Shown here: positions 14,113 through 23,436 of the stretch, one piece after another
Layout of the letters: every line of letters begins with the position of its first letter
Position numbering within the stretch: the stretch's first letter is position 1
Source of the DNA: Pseudomonadales bacterium
Lineage (GTDB): Bacteria > Pseudomonadota > Gammaproteobacteria > Pseudomonadales > Ketobacteraceae
DNA length: 63,440 nt
Reading direction: 5' to 3'
Assembly: GCA_002701845.1 (NCBI GenBank)
Contig: NZXG01000063.1
Coordinates: forward strand, 3,007 to 66,446
Notes under the pieces: generated by a model
What the model saw: the letters and a program-made list of their open reading frames with translations, nothing else
What the model was told of the DNA's origin: nothing
Databases searched by the model: none
Translations under genes and position numbers: made by a program

Positions 14113-16965
14113 TCAGGGGATACGTAGTGCCTGATTGATGGCGGTCTCCAGCCGTTCCTTGTGCTGCAGATACTGCACCGTCTGCAGTTCTTCGGCTCCC
14201 TGCAGATCCAACTGGCTCAAGTCCAGGTCGGTGATGTAGCAGGGATAGCGCTCCCGCCGCCGGCGCAGGGAGGCAATATACCCGGCCACCGCGGCGTACA
14301 GGGCATCGCCGTATTCCAGTTGGGAAAATTCCCGGTTGTCGCAGTACATGGTGTAAAACACATCGCCGAAAGTACCGGTCTGGGCGATGGCCTGAATGCT
14401 GTGATGATTGTCTTCCAGTTCCACCGGCGGAAAGGTGCGGCGGTCGGTTTGCATCTCGCCGCCGCGCAGGCGGCTGATCTCGTGGTAGGCCACTTTTCCC
14501 GGGGTGGTGTCATCCGCCTGATCCAGGGTGCTGCGCCGCAGCTGAATGTTTTCCAGAAAATGGCGAATGGGGTTAAGCACGGTCTTTTCGTCGTGATAGT
14601 GCTTCTGGGTGAAAAAGATCGAGCCTTTCTCATCGTGAATAAAAATGTCCACGGTATCGCCGTGGCGTTGATAAAACACCTGAATCCGCCCGGGCACTCC
14701 CATTCGGGCCACCACCCGCAGCGGGTGCCGGGCCAGGGCGTTGCGGTCCACCACCAGTGGACTGTAGCTGGCCTGGGTTTCACTCAGGCAATCGATGAGC
14801 TCGCGGTGACTGCGCAGACCCCGCACATAGGGGGTGTTGCGCTTGAACTGCAGGATATAAACAAACTGCTCGATTTCAAGAATGTAGCGGGTGTTAAGGC
14901 TGCGGGTACCACTGTAATAGCAGGCGATGATGTCGCGGAACAGCTCCTCCACCCGGGTGGCAATAGCCGTGGCGCGGCTGGGGCAGTAACAGCGCACATC
15001 CAGCCGGGGCAGGGGAATGGACCCGTCCGGGGGAATCTGCCGCATATAATGTACCAGACAGTCGATCAGCGCGTTTTCCCCGGAGTACAGGTTGCAGATA
15101 ACTTCACCCCAACTGTTGCAGGTCACCTGATCCACCGTAATGGCCAGATTGTGATGAAAGGCACTGTAGCTGAGGGCATCGCTCTGATCGGAGAGCCGGT
15201 GAATGCCTTTCTGGGTCATGGGGCGCATGGGGTCCAGGCCGGCATTCACATACAGGGTGATCTGGGTGGGATAGGCGGTGTGCTCAAAATTCTGTTGCGC
15301 CGCATAGGGCGCGCCCTGGGGGTGGAGCTGAAAAAACGACTGCACGGTACGCTGTAGTTCGTGCTCGTTGAGGTCGGTGTCATTGGCCTCCACGGAAAGC
15401 CGGGTCTGTTGGTCCAGCAGCCCGTTGAAATAACACCAGGTAATCAACTCCACCACGCTGCGGGCCTTACGGATGGGCTCCCGGCCCCGGGCGTCTTTGA
15501 CGTTCAAATAACCCGGAAACACCGACCAGTAATTATTAATGCCGTGTTCCCGGTCGCGCACGTAATGAAAGGACAGGTGATCCTCCACCAGAGTGCTGGT
15601 GATGCCCGGATTGATCAGTTCGATTTTGCCGCCCTTACGCTGAAACGCCGCATACAGCTTGCGGCCCAGAATGTTCATGTCCTCCTGCTTGATCAGGGCC
15701 TCAATATTATTGGCGCGGGCAAAGGCGGATAAAAACCGATAGCTGTGATTCAGCTCCTGGACCAGCTCCTGGCGCTCTTCGGTGACCCGTTTCACTTTCC
15801 AGTAACGGCGATTATCCAGTTGTTTCAGGTAGGGCTGATCCCAACCCCATTCCCGTACCAGTCGCGCCATCAGTTGTCGGCGCCAATTGGTTTCCCCGCC
15901 CCGGGGGGTGCGGCTCAGGCTTTCGTTCACCTTGAAATAAAAACAGTGGCGGATCAGTTCCAGCCGGCGCGGTTCATTACGCTGAATCAGGTAGTGCTCG
16001 ATTTTGCGATACAGCATCACGTAGGGGTCCAGCTCATCCAGATCCAACTGGCCGCCGTAGACGGCTTTTTTGTAGGTGAGACTGAGGCTTTCCACCTGGG
16101 GATACTCGGAAGCGTACACCTCGGTCAATACGATCTTGATCACCGACTTGTAGGGGGAGTCGATACCTTTGTACAGCTGCCACATGCCGGCGCCAATAAA
16201 CTCCCCTGCCGGAAAGTCCGATACCCCGCCAAAGTCCACGCACTCTTCTGCTTTCAGAAACCGTTTCTGCAGCAGTGTCTGCGCCAGGGCCGGATAGTGC
16301 TGTTCGTCGTACGCGGGAATCATCCACCACAGCGGGTAGCGACCGGCCACCATGATGCTGGTGCGGTAAAACTCATCCAGCAGCAGAAAATGCTGGGCGC
16401 TGCCACAGTCCTCCCCCGACAGGTTGCTGCGAACCCCGTTGCGAAAGCGGATGGGATCCATCAGAAAAAAGTGCACCTCCAGGCCGATACTGTCAGCCCA
16501 TTGCTCAATGCTGGTGAGCTTGTCCTGGAGTTCATCGATGGCCGCCGTCGGCAGCCCGGGGTCGTAGCAGACCCAGATATCCATATCGCTGGTATCGGAA
16601 TGGGCCACGGTGCCGGTACTGCCCATCAAATAAATGCTGAAGATGCGGGCCTGTTGATGGGCTTTTTTGCGATAGGCGAAGGAGCGGGCGATATTGCGGG
16701 CTGCCTGCAGGTTATGTTTTTCCGGGGTGAAACCACTGACGCCGCAGGGGGTGGCGCCGGACACATAGCCCGGCAGCGACGGGTGGTTGATGTGCAGCAG
16801 CAAGGGCAGTGAATCCACGAACATCCGGTGTCGGCTGCTGAGGGTGGACAGCATGCGTTCGAGCCGGCCGTGGTTGACCTCGAGAAAGCGTTCTTTCAGT
16901 TTTTTCAACAGCTTGCGGTCGATACCGTCACGCAGCTGGGGGGCGATTTCGATTGGCTGGATCAT
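14113..16965 (-). CDS. cyaA: Class I adenylate cyclase
   Basis: A 950-residue cytoplasmic enzyme making cAMP from ATP, the signal for CRP-type regulators. The N-terminal catalytic domain carries the class I nucleotidyltransferase signature GSTGTVAHSDTSDMDIWV (about residues 112-129). The large C-terminal regulatory domain follows. The length matches Pseudomonas-type CyaA. The gene is divergent from pldA, with 92 bases between the starts. No CRP site was recognised there. Confidence 0.95.
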   Translation of the reverse strand: MIQPIEIAPQLRDGIDRKLLKKLKERFLEVNHGRLERMLSTLSSRHRMFVDSLPLLLHINHPSLPGYVSGATPCGVSGFTPEKHNLQAARNIARSFAYRKKAHQQARIFSIYLMGSTGTVAHSDTSDMDIWVCYDPGLPTAAIDELQDKLTSIEQWADSIGLEVHFFLMDPIRFRNGVRSNLSGEDCGSAQHFLLLDEFYRTSIMVAGRYPLWWMIPAYDEQHYPALAQTLLQKRFLKAEECVDFGGVSDFPAGEFIGAGMWQLYKGIDSPYKSVIKIVLTEVYASEYPQVESLSLTYKKAVYGGQLDLDELDPYVMLYRKIEHYLIQRNEPRRLELIRHCFYFKVNESLSRTPRGGETNWRRQLMARLVREWGWDQPYLKQLDNRRYWKVKRVTEERQELVQELNHSYRFLSAFARANNIEALIKQEDMNILGRKLYAAFQRKGGKIELINPGITSTLVEDHLSFHYVRDREHGINNYWSVFPGYLNVKDARGREPIRKARSVVELITWCYFNGLLDQQTRLSVEANDTDLNEHELQRTVQSFFQLHPQGAPYAAQQNFEHTAYPTQITLYVNAGLDPMRPMTQKGIHRLSDQSDALSYSAFHHNLAITVDQVTCNSWGEVICNLYSGENALIDCLVHYMRQIPPDGSIPLPRLDVRCYCPSRATAIATRVEELFRDIIACYYSGTRSLNTRYILEIEQFVYILQFKRNTPYVRGLRSHRELIDCLSETQASYSPLVVDRNALARHPLRVVARMGVPGRIQVFYQRHGDTVDIFIHDEKGSIFFTQKHYHDEKTVLNPIRHFLENIQLRRSTLDQADDTTPGKVAYHEISRLRGGEMQTDRRTFPPVELEDNHHSIQAIAQTGTFGDVFYTMYCDNREFSQLEYGDALYAAVAGYIASLRRRRERYPCYITDLDLSQLDLQGAEELQTVQYLQHKERLETAINQALRIP

Positions 16966-17057
16966 AGCTTTCAGTATAGGGGGAGTTTTCGATTCTGCTT
17001 GAATCCCGGGCGGGCCCCGGGTACTTTCATGGCTCCAGAAACCGGTTAGGAGTTGCC

Positions 17058-18080
17058 ATGTTCAGCAGGGCCCGGGTTATCGTTTTGATGTTAGGTTGTC
17101 TGAGCCTGTGGGCGCGGGCGGAAACCCAGTCCGGGGCGGAGCAAGGGCTGGAGCCGGACGTGGCCGCCTGCATGGAGCAGGCCCTGGCGGACAGCGATCC
17201 CAGCATGACCCTGGGGGAACTGGAAGAGGAGTGCCGGATCGAATTGGGTTACCTGCCGAAGGAGAAACGCTCGGAGGCCCGGGAACGCTTTGCCATGGAA
17301 ATGCGCACCGCCTGGAACCCCTTCGTCATCACCCCCCACAACGCCAACTACATCCTGCCTTACAGTTATGTCTGGGACCCTCACGAAGACCCGTACGAGA
17401 CCGAGTACCCCGGTGAGGATATCGACAGCGAGGAGGCCAAACTGCAGATCAGCCTGAAGGTGCCCATCAATAACCGGGATCTGCTGGTGGAAAACGATGC
17501 GGTGTATTTTGCTTTTACCCTGAAGGCTTTCTGGCAGGTGTATAACCACGATATATCCGCGCCGTTTCGGGAAACCAACTACCGGCCGGAACTCTATTAC
17601 CTGATGCCCATCAGTAATTTATTTGATAACGCGGATTCCGCCGTGGCGTTTGGTATTGAGCACGAATCCAATGGCCGCAGTCAGCCCCTGAGCCGCAGCT
17701 GGAACCGGATATTCGTGAATTACTATTTTGCCAAGGACAATTATCTGATCTCGTTCCGGCCCTGGTACCGGATTCCCGAGGATGAGAAAGACGACCCCAA
17801 CGATGCCAAGGGGGATGACAATCCCGATATCGAGAAGTATATGGGGCATTTTGAGTTGATGGGCACCTGGGAGCAGAATCGCTACGAGTTCTCCCTGATG
17901 TTGCGCAACAACCTGAACCGGCCTAACCACGGGGCGCTGCGCCTGGATGCCAGTTTTCCCATCTGGGGCCGGTTGCGGGGGGTGATACAGTATTTTAATG
18001 GCTACGGCGAGAGCCTGATCGATTACGATCATCGTATTGAGCGGCTGGGGGTCGGCATTCTGCTGACAGATATGTTGTAA
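17058..18080 (+). CDS. pldA: Outer-membrane phospholipase A
   Basis: A 340-residue precursor of OMPLA, a calcium-dependent outer-membrane phospholipase active as a dimer. A signal peptide spans residues 1-21. The catalytic triad is visible in EHESNGRSQPLSRSWNR: His202, Ser204 and Asn216, with the same spacing as in E. coli OMPLA. The protein ends in beta strands and a C-terminal aromatic/aliphatic pattern. A region between the signal and the barrel (residues 25-90) is longer than in E. coli. Confidence 0.92.
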   Translation: MFSRARVIVLMLGCLSLWARAETQSGAEQGLEPDVAACMEQALADSDPSMTLGELEEECRIELGYLPKEKRSEARERFAMEMRTAWNPFVITPHNANYILPYSYVWDPHEDPYETEYPGEDIDSEEAKLQISLKVPINNRDLLVENDAVYFAFTLKAFWQVYNHDISAPFRETNYRPELYYLMPISNLFDNADSAVAFGIEHESNGRSQPLSRSWNRIFVNYYFAKDNYLISFRPWYRIPEDEKDDPNDAKGDDNPDIEKYMGHFELMGTWEQNRYEFSLMLRNNLNRPNHGALRLDASFPIWGRLRGVIQYFNGYGESLIDYDHRIERLGVGILLTDML

Positions 18081-18171
18081 AACTGTTGTTGTCCGTCAGT
18101 GTTTTTTCCTGGCGGGAATAGTAGCTTTGGCGGGCTGGTGGGTGGTTGTGCGATTACAGCGGGAGTAAGCC

Positions 18172-18933
18172 ATGGCGAACAGGAAAACTCTGATACGGGT
18201 TCTAAGCCTGTTATTCATCAGTCCGCTGGTGGCGGCGGAACAGATCACAATAGCGGTGGCATCCAACTTCACCGGGCCCATGGAGCAGATCGTGGCCCGG
18301 TTCCAGCAGCAGACCGGGCATCAGGTCCGGTTGTCTTTCGGCTCCTCCGGCAAATTCTTCGCCCAGATTCAGCATCACGCGCCGTTTCAGGCATTTTTTT
18401 CCGCCGATCAGGCCAAGCCCCGGGCCCTGGAGCAGGCCGGCCTGGCGGTGCCGGGCAGCCGCTTCACTTACGCGGTGGGGGCCCTGGTGCTGTGGTCGGC
18501 GGATCCAGAGCGGGTGGATAAAGCAGGCCGGGTCCTGGCCCGCGGGGACTTCAAGCGACTGGCCCTGGCCAATCCCAAACTGGCCCCCTATGGCGCGGCG
18601 GCGGTGCAGACCCTGGCGCATCTGGGGCTGGCGGAGAGTACCCGGCCCCGCTGGGTGAAGGGGGAAAACATCAGTCAGACCTATCAGTTTGTCAGCAGCG
18701 GCAATGCCGAGTTGGGGTTTGTGGCGCTGTCCCAGGTGATGCAGCGGGGGGAGGTCCGGGGCGGCTCCCATTGGCGGGTGCCGGCGGAGTATCATGCCCC
18801 GATTCGTCAGGATGCGGTGCTGTTACAACGCGGTGCCGACAGTGATGCCGCCCGGGCGTTGCTGGATTTCGTGCAGGGGCCGGAGGCCCGGTCCATTATG
18901 GCCGCTTTCGGCTACGGGGCTTTTAATGATTGA
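18172..18933 (+). CDS. modA: Molybdate ABC transporter substrate-binding protein
   Basis: A 253-residue periplasmic binding protein of the ModA family for molybdate or tungstate. It has a signal peptide (residues 1-20, ending LVAAEQ), the family start ITIAVASNFTGPMEQI and the ligand-loop sequences SFGSSGKFF and FFSADQAKP. GGGAG precedes the ATG. No modB or modC permease or ATPase gene is nearby, so this is an orphan copy; it may serve a transporter elsewhere. Confidence 0.9.
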   Translation: MANRKTLIRVLSLLFISPLVAAEQITIAVASNFTGPMEQIVARFQQQTGHQVRLSFGSSGKFFAQIQHHAPFQAFFSADQAKPRALEQAGLAVPGSRFTYAVGALVLWSADPERVDKAGRVLARGDFKRLALANPKLAPYGAAAVQTLAHLGLAESTRPRWVKGENISQTYQFVSSGNAELGFVALSQVMQRGEVRGGSHWRVPAEYHAPIRQDAVLLQRGADSDAARALLDFVQGPEARSIMAAFGYGAFND

Positions 18934-19043
18934 CCCGGGCGGGTTGATCGGTTTCCGCCAACCGGGCTGCGTTCACTGGAGTTTTTAAATCGTGGCATCC
19001 TCAACTGAACTCCGGCCCAAGGTTAGAAAAGAGGGCGTATACG

Positions 19044-19421
19044 ATGAAACAGTCTCGGCTGATCAAATGGGTGGACCTGCTGTCGTTTTTGATACTGGTG
19101 TGGATGGTGGCCACCGGCCTGTTGCTGGAATATTCATTGCCGGCCCGCAGCGGGCTTGATCAGCTGTGGGGTCTTACCCGCCATCAATGGGGCAGCGTGC
19201 ATTTTTACAGCTCCATGCTGTTTCTGGCGCTGATGCTGGTGCATCTGCTCACCCACGCCAAATACATCCGCCACGCCCTGGCCGGCAAGGCCACCCGGGA
19301 ACAGAATTACCGACTGGCGGCGGGTGGGCTGGGTCTGGTGGCGCTGGTGCTGATGGTGGTGGTGATGCTTTTCGCGCCGGTTGAGGAACTCGGGGGCGGC
19401 GGCCCCCCTCATAGAAGATAA
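19044..19421 (+). CDS. DUF4405-type membrane protein
   Basis: A 125-residue inner-membrane protein with three hydrophobic helices (about 8-27, 50-70 and 90-112). Histidines lie in or near the second helix (HQWGSVHFY, HLLTH), a pattern like the small cytochrome-b-like DUF4405 proteins that may bind heme. It has a GAGGG ribosome site. It lies 34 bases before copA and may share its transcript. The glycine-proline-rich C-terminus is probably disordered. Confidence 0.75.
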   Translation: MKQSRLIKWVDLLSFLILVWMVATGLLLEYSLPARSGLDQLWGLTRHQWGSVHFYSSMLFLALMLVHLLTHAKYIRHALAGKATREQNYRLAAGGLGLVALVLMVVVMLFAPVEELGGGGPPHRR

Positions 19422-19455
19422 GTCGTAGAGAGTAGCGCAAAAATTGAGGTTAGCC

Positions 19456-21711
19456 ATGACAACGACGACCACACACCAGGAACTGCTGATCGAAGGGGCC
19501 GGTTGCGCCAGTTGCGTCAACAAGATCGAAACCGCCCTGCAGCAGGTGGCCGGGGTGGAACAGGCGCAGATGAATTTTGCCCAGCGGACGGTGAGCGTGG
19601 AGGGTTCCGCTGCGCCGGCGGATCTGATCGCCGCCGTGGAAGCGGCGGGTTATGGCGCCACCCCGGTCAATTCGGAATCCGAAACCGAGGCTCAGGCGGA
19701 GCGGGAGGCGGCGCAGCAGGCCCATTACCGGCGCCTGCTGCGCAATATGATGCTGGCCCTGGGCCTGGGTATTCCGTTGATGCTGTATGGCCTGCTGGGG
19801 GGCGATATGGCGGTGAACACCGGCGGTCAGCGGCTGGGCTGGTTGCTGGTGGGGGGGCTGACCCTGCTGGTGCTGGTGGTGGCGGGGCGGCATTTCTTTG
19901 TGGGCGCCTGGCGCTCCTTCCAGCATCACAGCGCCAATATGGATACCCTGATCGCCCTGGGCACCGGCACCGCCTGGCTCTATTCCATGGTGGTGGTGCT
20001 GTTCCCCCACTGGCTGCCGGATATGGCCCGCCATGTCTACTTTGAAGCCAGCGCCATGATTATCGGCCTGATCAATCTGGGGCAGGCCCTGGAGCTGCGG
20101 GCCCGGGGCCGCACCTCGGAGGCGGTGAAACGGCTGATCGGCCTGCAGGCCAAAACCGCCCGGGTACTCCGCGACGGCGAGGAACAGGACGTGCCCATTG
20201 CCGCGGTGCAACGGGGGGACCGGGTGCGGGTGCGCCCCGGCGAGAAGTTCCCGGTGGATGGCGAAGTGCTGGAGGGCAGCAGCAACGTGGATGAATCCAT
20301 GCTCACCGGTGAGCCCATGCCCGTCAGCAAAGGCCCTGGCGACGAGGTGGCGGCGGGCACCCTGAACCAGTCCGGCAGTCTGGTGTTCAGCGCCAGCCGG
20401 GTGGGGGCGGACACCGCCCTGGCCCGGATCATCAGCATGGTGCGCCAGGCCCAGAATGCGAAACCGCCCATCGGCCGGCTGGCGGACGTGATCGCCGGCT
20501 ACTTTGTACCCAGTATCATGATCGTGGCGGTGGTCAGTGCCCTGGCCTGGCTCAATTTCGGCCCGGCGCCGGCCCTGGCGTTTGCGGTGGTGGCGGCCAC
20601 CACGGTGCTGATTATCGCCTGCCCCTGCGCCCTGGGGCTGGCCACCCCCATGTCGGTAATGGTGGGTGTGGGCAAGGCGGCGGAATCCGGTATTCTGATC
20701 CGCCGGGGGGAGGCGTTGCAGACCGCCTCCCGCATCAGCGCCCTGGTGCTGGATAAAACCGGCACCATCACCGAGGGTGCCCCCCGGGTCACCGAGGTGG
20801 TGGCCAGCGGCGACTGGGACCGGGAGCAGCTGGTGCAACTGGCCGCCGGCCTGGAACAGGGCTCGGAACATCCCCTGGCGGCGGCGATTCTGGACTATGC
20901 CCGGGAGCGGGCGCTGACCCCTGCCACGGTGGAGGCGTTTGCGGCTGTCACCGGCCAGGGCATTACCGGCCGCTGGCAGCAGCGGCGGCTGGCCTTCGGC
21001 AATGCCAAACTGATGGCGCAGCAGGGGGTTGCCCTGGAGGCGGTAACGGATCAGGCGCGGCAGTTGGCGGAGGCGGCCATGACCCCCATGTACCTGGCGG
21101 TGGAAGATAGCCTGGCAGGCATCATTGCCGTGGCCGATCCCATCAAACCGGACTCGGCCGCCGCCATCGGGCGCCTGCAACAGGCGGGGGTGAAAGTGCT
21201 GATGATCAGTGGCGACAACCAGGCCACCGCCGCCGCCGTGGCCCGCCAGGTGGGTCTGGACGATTTCTTTGCCGAGGTGCTGCCGGAGGATAAAGCGCGG
21301 CATGTTGAGAACCTGCAACAACAGGGTGAAGTGGTGGGCATGGTGGGGGACGGCATCAACGATGCGCCGGCCCTGGCCCGGGCCGATGTGGGGTTTGCCA
21401 TCGGCGCCGGGGCGGATGTGGCCATCGAAAGCGCGGATATCACTTTGATGCGGGGATCCCTGCACGGCGTGGCCGATGCCATTGCCATCAGCCGCGCCAC
21501 CCTGCGCAATATCAAACAGAACCTGTTTGGCGCTTTTATTTACAACGTGGCGGGGGTGCCTGTCGCCGCCGGTGTGCTGTACCCGGTATTCGGCTGGCTG
21601 CTGAGCCCGGTGATTGCCGGCGCCGCCATGGCATTTTCTTCGGTGACCGTGGTCACCAACGCCAATCGTCTGCGTTGGTTTCAGCCCCGGCGGGCGGAAC
21701 AGGAACAGTAA
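19456..21711 (+). CDS. copA: Copper-exporting P1B-type ATPase
   Basis: A 751-residue Cu+ efflux pump. One N-terminal heavy-metal-associated domain carries GAGCASC (C17, C20). Membrane helices follow, then the TGEPMPV actuator motif, the metal-site [10 protein letters not shown] (C389, C391), the phosphorylation motif DKTGTIT (about D433), the SEHPLAAAI nucleotide motif and GDGINDAPA (about 631). The ATG at 19456 has GAGG in front; the TTG at 19444 does not. Copper specificity is inferred from the CPC motif and the family. Confidence 0.95.
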   Translation: MTTTTTHQELLIEGAGCASCVNKIETALQQVAGVEQAQMNFAQRTVSVEGSAAPADLIAAVEAAGYGATPVNSESETEAQAEREAAQQAHYRRLLRNMMLALGLGIPLMLYGLLGGDMAVNTGGQRLGWLLVGGLTLLVLVVAGRHFFVGAWRSFQHHSANMDTLIALGTGTAWLYSMVVVLFPHWLPDMARHVYFEASAMIIGLINLGQALELRARGRTSEAVKRLIGLQAKTARVLRDGEEQDVPIAAVQRGDRVRVRPGEKFPVDGEVLEGSSNVDESMLTGEPMPVSKGPGDEVAAGTLNQSGSLVFSASRVGADTALARIISMVRQAQNAKPPIGRLADVIAGYFVPSIMIVAVVSALAWLNFGPAPALAFAVVAATTVLIIACPCALGLATPMSVMVGVGKAAESGILIRRGEALQTASRISALVLDKTGTITEGAPRVTEVVASGDWDREQLVQLAAGLEQGSEHPLAAAILDYARERALTPATVEAFAAVTGQGITGRWQQRRLAFGNAKLMAQQGVALEAVTDQARQLAEAAMTPMYLAVEDSLAGIIAVADPIKPDSAAAIGRLQQAGVKVLMISGDNQATAAAVARQVGLDDFFAEVLPEDKARHVENLQQQGEVVGMVGDGINDAPALARADVGFAIGAGADVAIESADITLMRGSLHGVADAIAISRATLRNIKQNLFGAFIYNVAGVPVAAGVLYPVFGWLLSPVIAGAAMAFSSVTVVTNANRLRWFQPRRAEQEQ

Positions 21712-21717
21712 ATGCGA

Positions 21718-21783
21718 CTGTTACACGCAACCGTTATCGTGACCTTAAACGCAACAGTAACAGCAGTTTTAATAACTGCTGTT
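21718..21783. repeat. Overlapping inverted repeats between copA and the cupredoxin gene
   Basis: A perfect 10-bp inverted repeat (AACAGCAGTT 21759-21768 and AACTGCTGTT 21774-21783, 5-base loop) ends just before the next gene's ribosome site. Its left arm also overlaps a 7-bp partner (CTGTTAC 21718-21724 with GTAACAG 21757-21763), so the two hairpins exclude each other. No T-run follows, so a simple terminator is unlikely. Confidence 0.6.
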
Positions 21784-21797
21784 AAGAGGAGCGCCCT

Positions 21798-22154
21798 GTG
21801 ATCTGGATTAATCTGGCGGGCCTGGCTCTGATCGGCTTTATCGTCTGGTGGTTCTGGATCTATCAGCCCCCGGGCCAGGCGGTGACGGAAGATAATATTC
21901 TGATCCTGGTGGACGACGGGGTTTACCAGCCCGCCCACCTGACCCTGCCGGCGGGCAAGCCGGTGCGGCTGTCGTTTCTGCGCAAGGACGCCTCCCCCTG
22001 CGCCGAGTCGGTGATTTTTCCCACCCTGGACATCAGCCAACGGCTGCCCACCGGGCAGACAAAAACCATTGCGCTACCGGCCCTGGAGCCGGGCAAGTAC
22101 CCTTTCCATTGCCAGATGCAAATGTACCGGGGTTCGCTGACGGTGAAGGCCTGA
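21798..22154 (+). CDS. Membrane-anchored cupredoxin-domain protein
   Basis: A 118-residue protein with one N-terminal transmembrane helix (residues 3-21) followed by a cupredoxin-like beta-sandwich facing the periplasm. Candidate copper ligands are at the C-terminal end, FHCQMQM (His, Cys, Met near residues 105-111). A Cys occurs earlier in SPCAES. The start is GTG with AGAGGA 7 bases before it. It follows CopA and could receive copper exported by it. Confidence 0.82.
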   Translation: MIWINLAGLALIGFIVWWFWIYQPPGQAVTEDNILILVDDGVYQPAHLTLPAGKPVRLSFLRKDASPCAESVIFPTLDISQRLPTGQTKTIALPALEPGKYPFHCQMQMYRGSLTVKA

Positions 22155-22173
22155 ACAACTGGATAAAGGTTGC

Positions 22174-22686
22174 TTAGCGGTCAGCATCGGTTTCCCGGGC
22201 GCGGAGCAGCTTCTGCAAAACCTTAAGCCAGAGTTTGAATTCTTTGTCACTGAGTCCGGCGCTGTGCAGATGGGCGGACTGCTGTTGCAGCACCTCCGCC
22301 ATGGCTGGCTCGATATGGCGTTTGCCCTTGGCGGTTAGATGGACCAGTTTGCTGCGTTTGTCGGTGGCGGCCACGGAGCGTTTTACCATGCCCTTCGCCT
22401 GCAGATGATGCAGCAGTTTGGTTTGCCCGCCGGAGGAGAGCAGAGTTGAGCGCTGCAGTTCCGTGGGGTTAAGCACATGGGGCGCGGGGGCCCGGCGTAA
22501 GGTGGCCAGCACGTCAAACTCCGAGGCAGTCAGCTGATGCTGAGCCGCGATCTGTTCGATGGCCTGAGCATCCAGTTGTGCCAGTCGCTGTTGGCAAAGC
22601 ACCGACAGGTGCTCCGGGGTATGGGTCTCCGGCCAGTTGTCGGCACAATAGCCATAGATCTCCTCAACGCTGTGGTGGTTCTGCAT
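22174..22686 (-). CDS. MarR-family transcriptional regulator
   Basis: A 170-residue winged-helix protein of the MarR family. The recognition helix region reads NPTELQRSTLLSSGGQTKLLHHLQ (about residues 92-115, split here by function), and the wing is RSVAATDKRSKLVHLTAKG (about 121-139). It is divergent from the cytochrome b561 gene. A perfect dyad lies in the shared intergenic region, so autoregulation and control of the cytochrome are likely. The ligand is unknown. Confidence 0.88.
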   Translation of the reverse strand: MQNHHSVEEIYGYCADNWPETHTPEHLSVLCQQRLAQLDAQAIEQIAAQHQLTASEFDVLATLRRAPAPHVLNPTELQRSTLLSSGGQTKLLHHLQAKGMVKRSVAATDKRSKLVHLTAKGKRHIEPAMAEVLQQQSAHLHSAGLSDKEFKLWLKVLQKLLRARETDADR

Positions 22687-22752
22687 AGATGGCTCTTCAT
22701 AGATGGTAGTTCATGGACGGATGGCTCTTCCGGTGGGTCCCGGACACGGCAC

Positions 22753-22776
22753 AATTATCTTGCTGGAAAGATAATT
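22753..22776. promoter_or_regulatory. Operator-like dyad in front of the MarR gene
   Basis: A perfect 9-bp inverted repeat, AATTATCTT (22753-22761) and AAGATAATT (22768-22776), with a 6-base spacer. Size and AT-richness fit a MarR-type operator. It lies between the divergent MarR gene and the cytochrome b561 gene. Confidence 0.7.
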
Positions 22777-22831
22777 ATATATTAGGATCTCAGTGGATAA
22801 AAGCCTGATACGAATTGCGAGGGAGACAGCT

Positions 22832-23404
22832 ATGCACCAGGATTCAACCCGGCTCAGCCGCCCCACCGTGGTGATGCACTGGATAGTGGCACTGACCGTG
22901 CTCGGCCTGTTGGCGGTGGGTTTTATCATGCACGAGTTCAAACTGTATTCCCTGTACGGCCTGCATAAATCCACCGGCATCGCCATCTTCGTGGTTATCG
23001 TGTTACGGGTATTGTGGCGCATTAAAGAGGGCTGGCCCGCCCCCGCCAGCCGCTATCAGCGCTATGAACAACTGTTAAGCCGGGCGGTGCACTATGTTTT
23101 GCTGATCGCCACTGTGCTGATGCCCTTCTCCGGCATACTGATGTCCCTTGGCGCCGGCGCCGGACTGCCGTTCTATGGTCTGGATATTGTGGCGCGCAAC
23201 CCCGACCCCGCAAATCCGGGCAAACTGATTCCGTTGAGTGAGCCCATGGCGAAGGCGGGGGCCTGGCTGCATGGGTTACTGGCCTGGGTTTTGGTGGTTG
23301 CCATCACCCTGCATGTGGCCGGCGCCCTGAAACATCATCTGGTGGATAAAGATGGCACCTTGCGGCGAATGCTGGGCGCGCGGATCGAGCCGGCGGGTGA
23401 GTGA
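22832..23404 (+). CDS. Cytochrome b561
   Basis: A 190-residue four-helix inner-membrane cytochrome b561 that moves electrons between quinols and periplasmic partners. Heme-ligand-type histidines lie in HWIVAL (helix 1), GLHKSTG (helix 2), the AVHYVLL segment (helix 3) and LHVAGALKHH (helix 4). The ATG at 22832 is preceded by GAGGGAGA, so the GTG at 22793 is not needed. It is probably controlled by the divergent MarR regulator. Confidence 0.9.
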   Translation: MHQDSTRLSRPTVVMHWIVALTVLGLLAVGFIMHEFKLYSLYGLHKSTGIAIFVVIVLRVLWRIKEGWPAPASRYQRYEQLLSRAVHYVLLIATVLMPFSGILMSLGAGAGLPFYGLDIVARNPDPANPGKLIPLSEPMAKAGAWLHGLLAWVLVVAITLHVAGALKHHLVDKDGTLRRMLGARIEPAGE

Positions 23405-23436
23405 ATTTGACTTGTGCAGAGGTTCCCCAAGGTTTC

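Noticed and set aside
18081-18115. A terminator after pldA
   Set aside because: Only a 4-bp stem (ACTG/CAGT) with a long loop precedes the T run; too weak to call.
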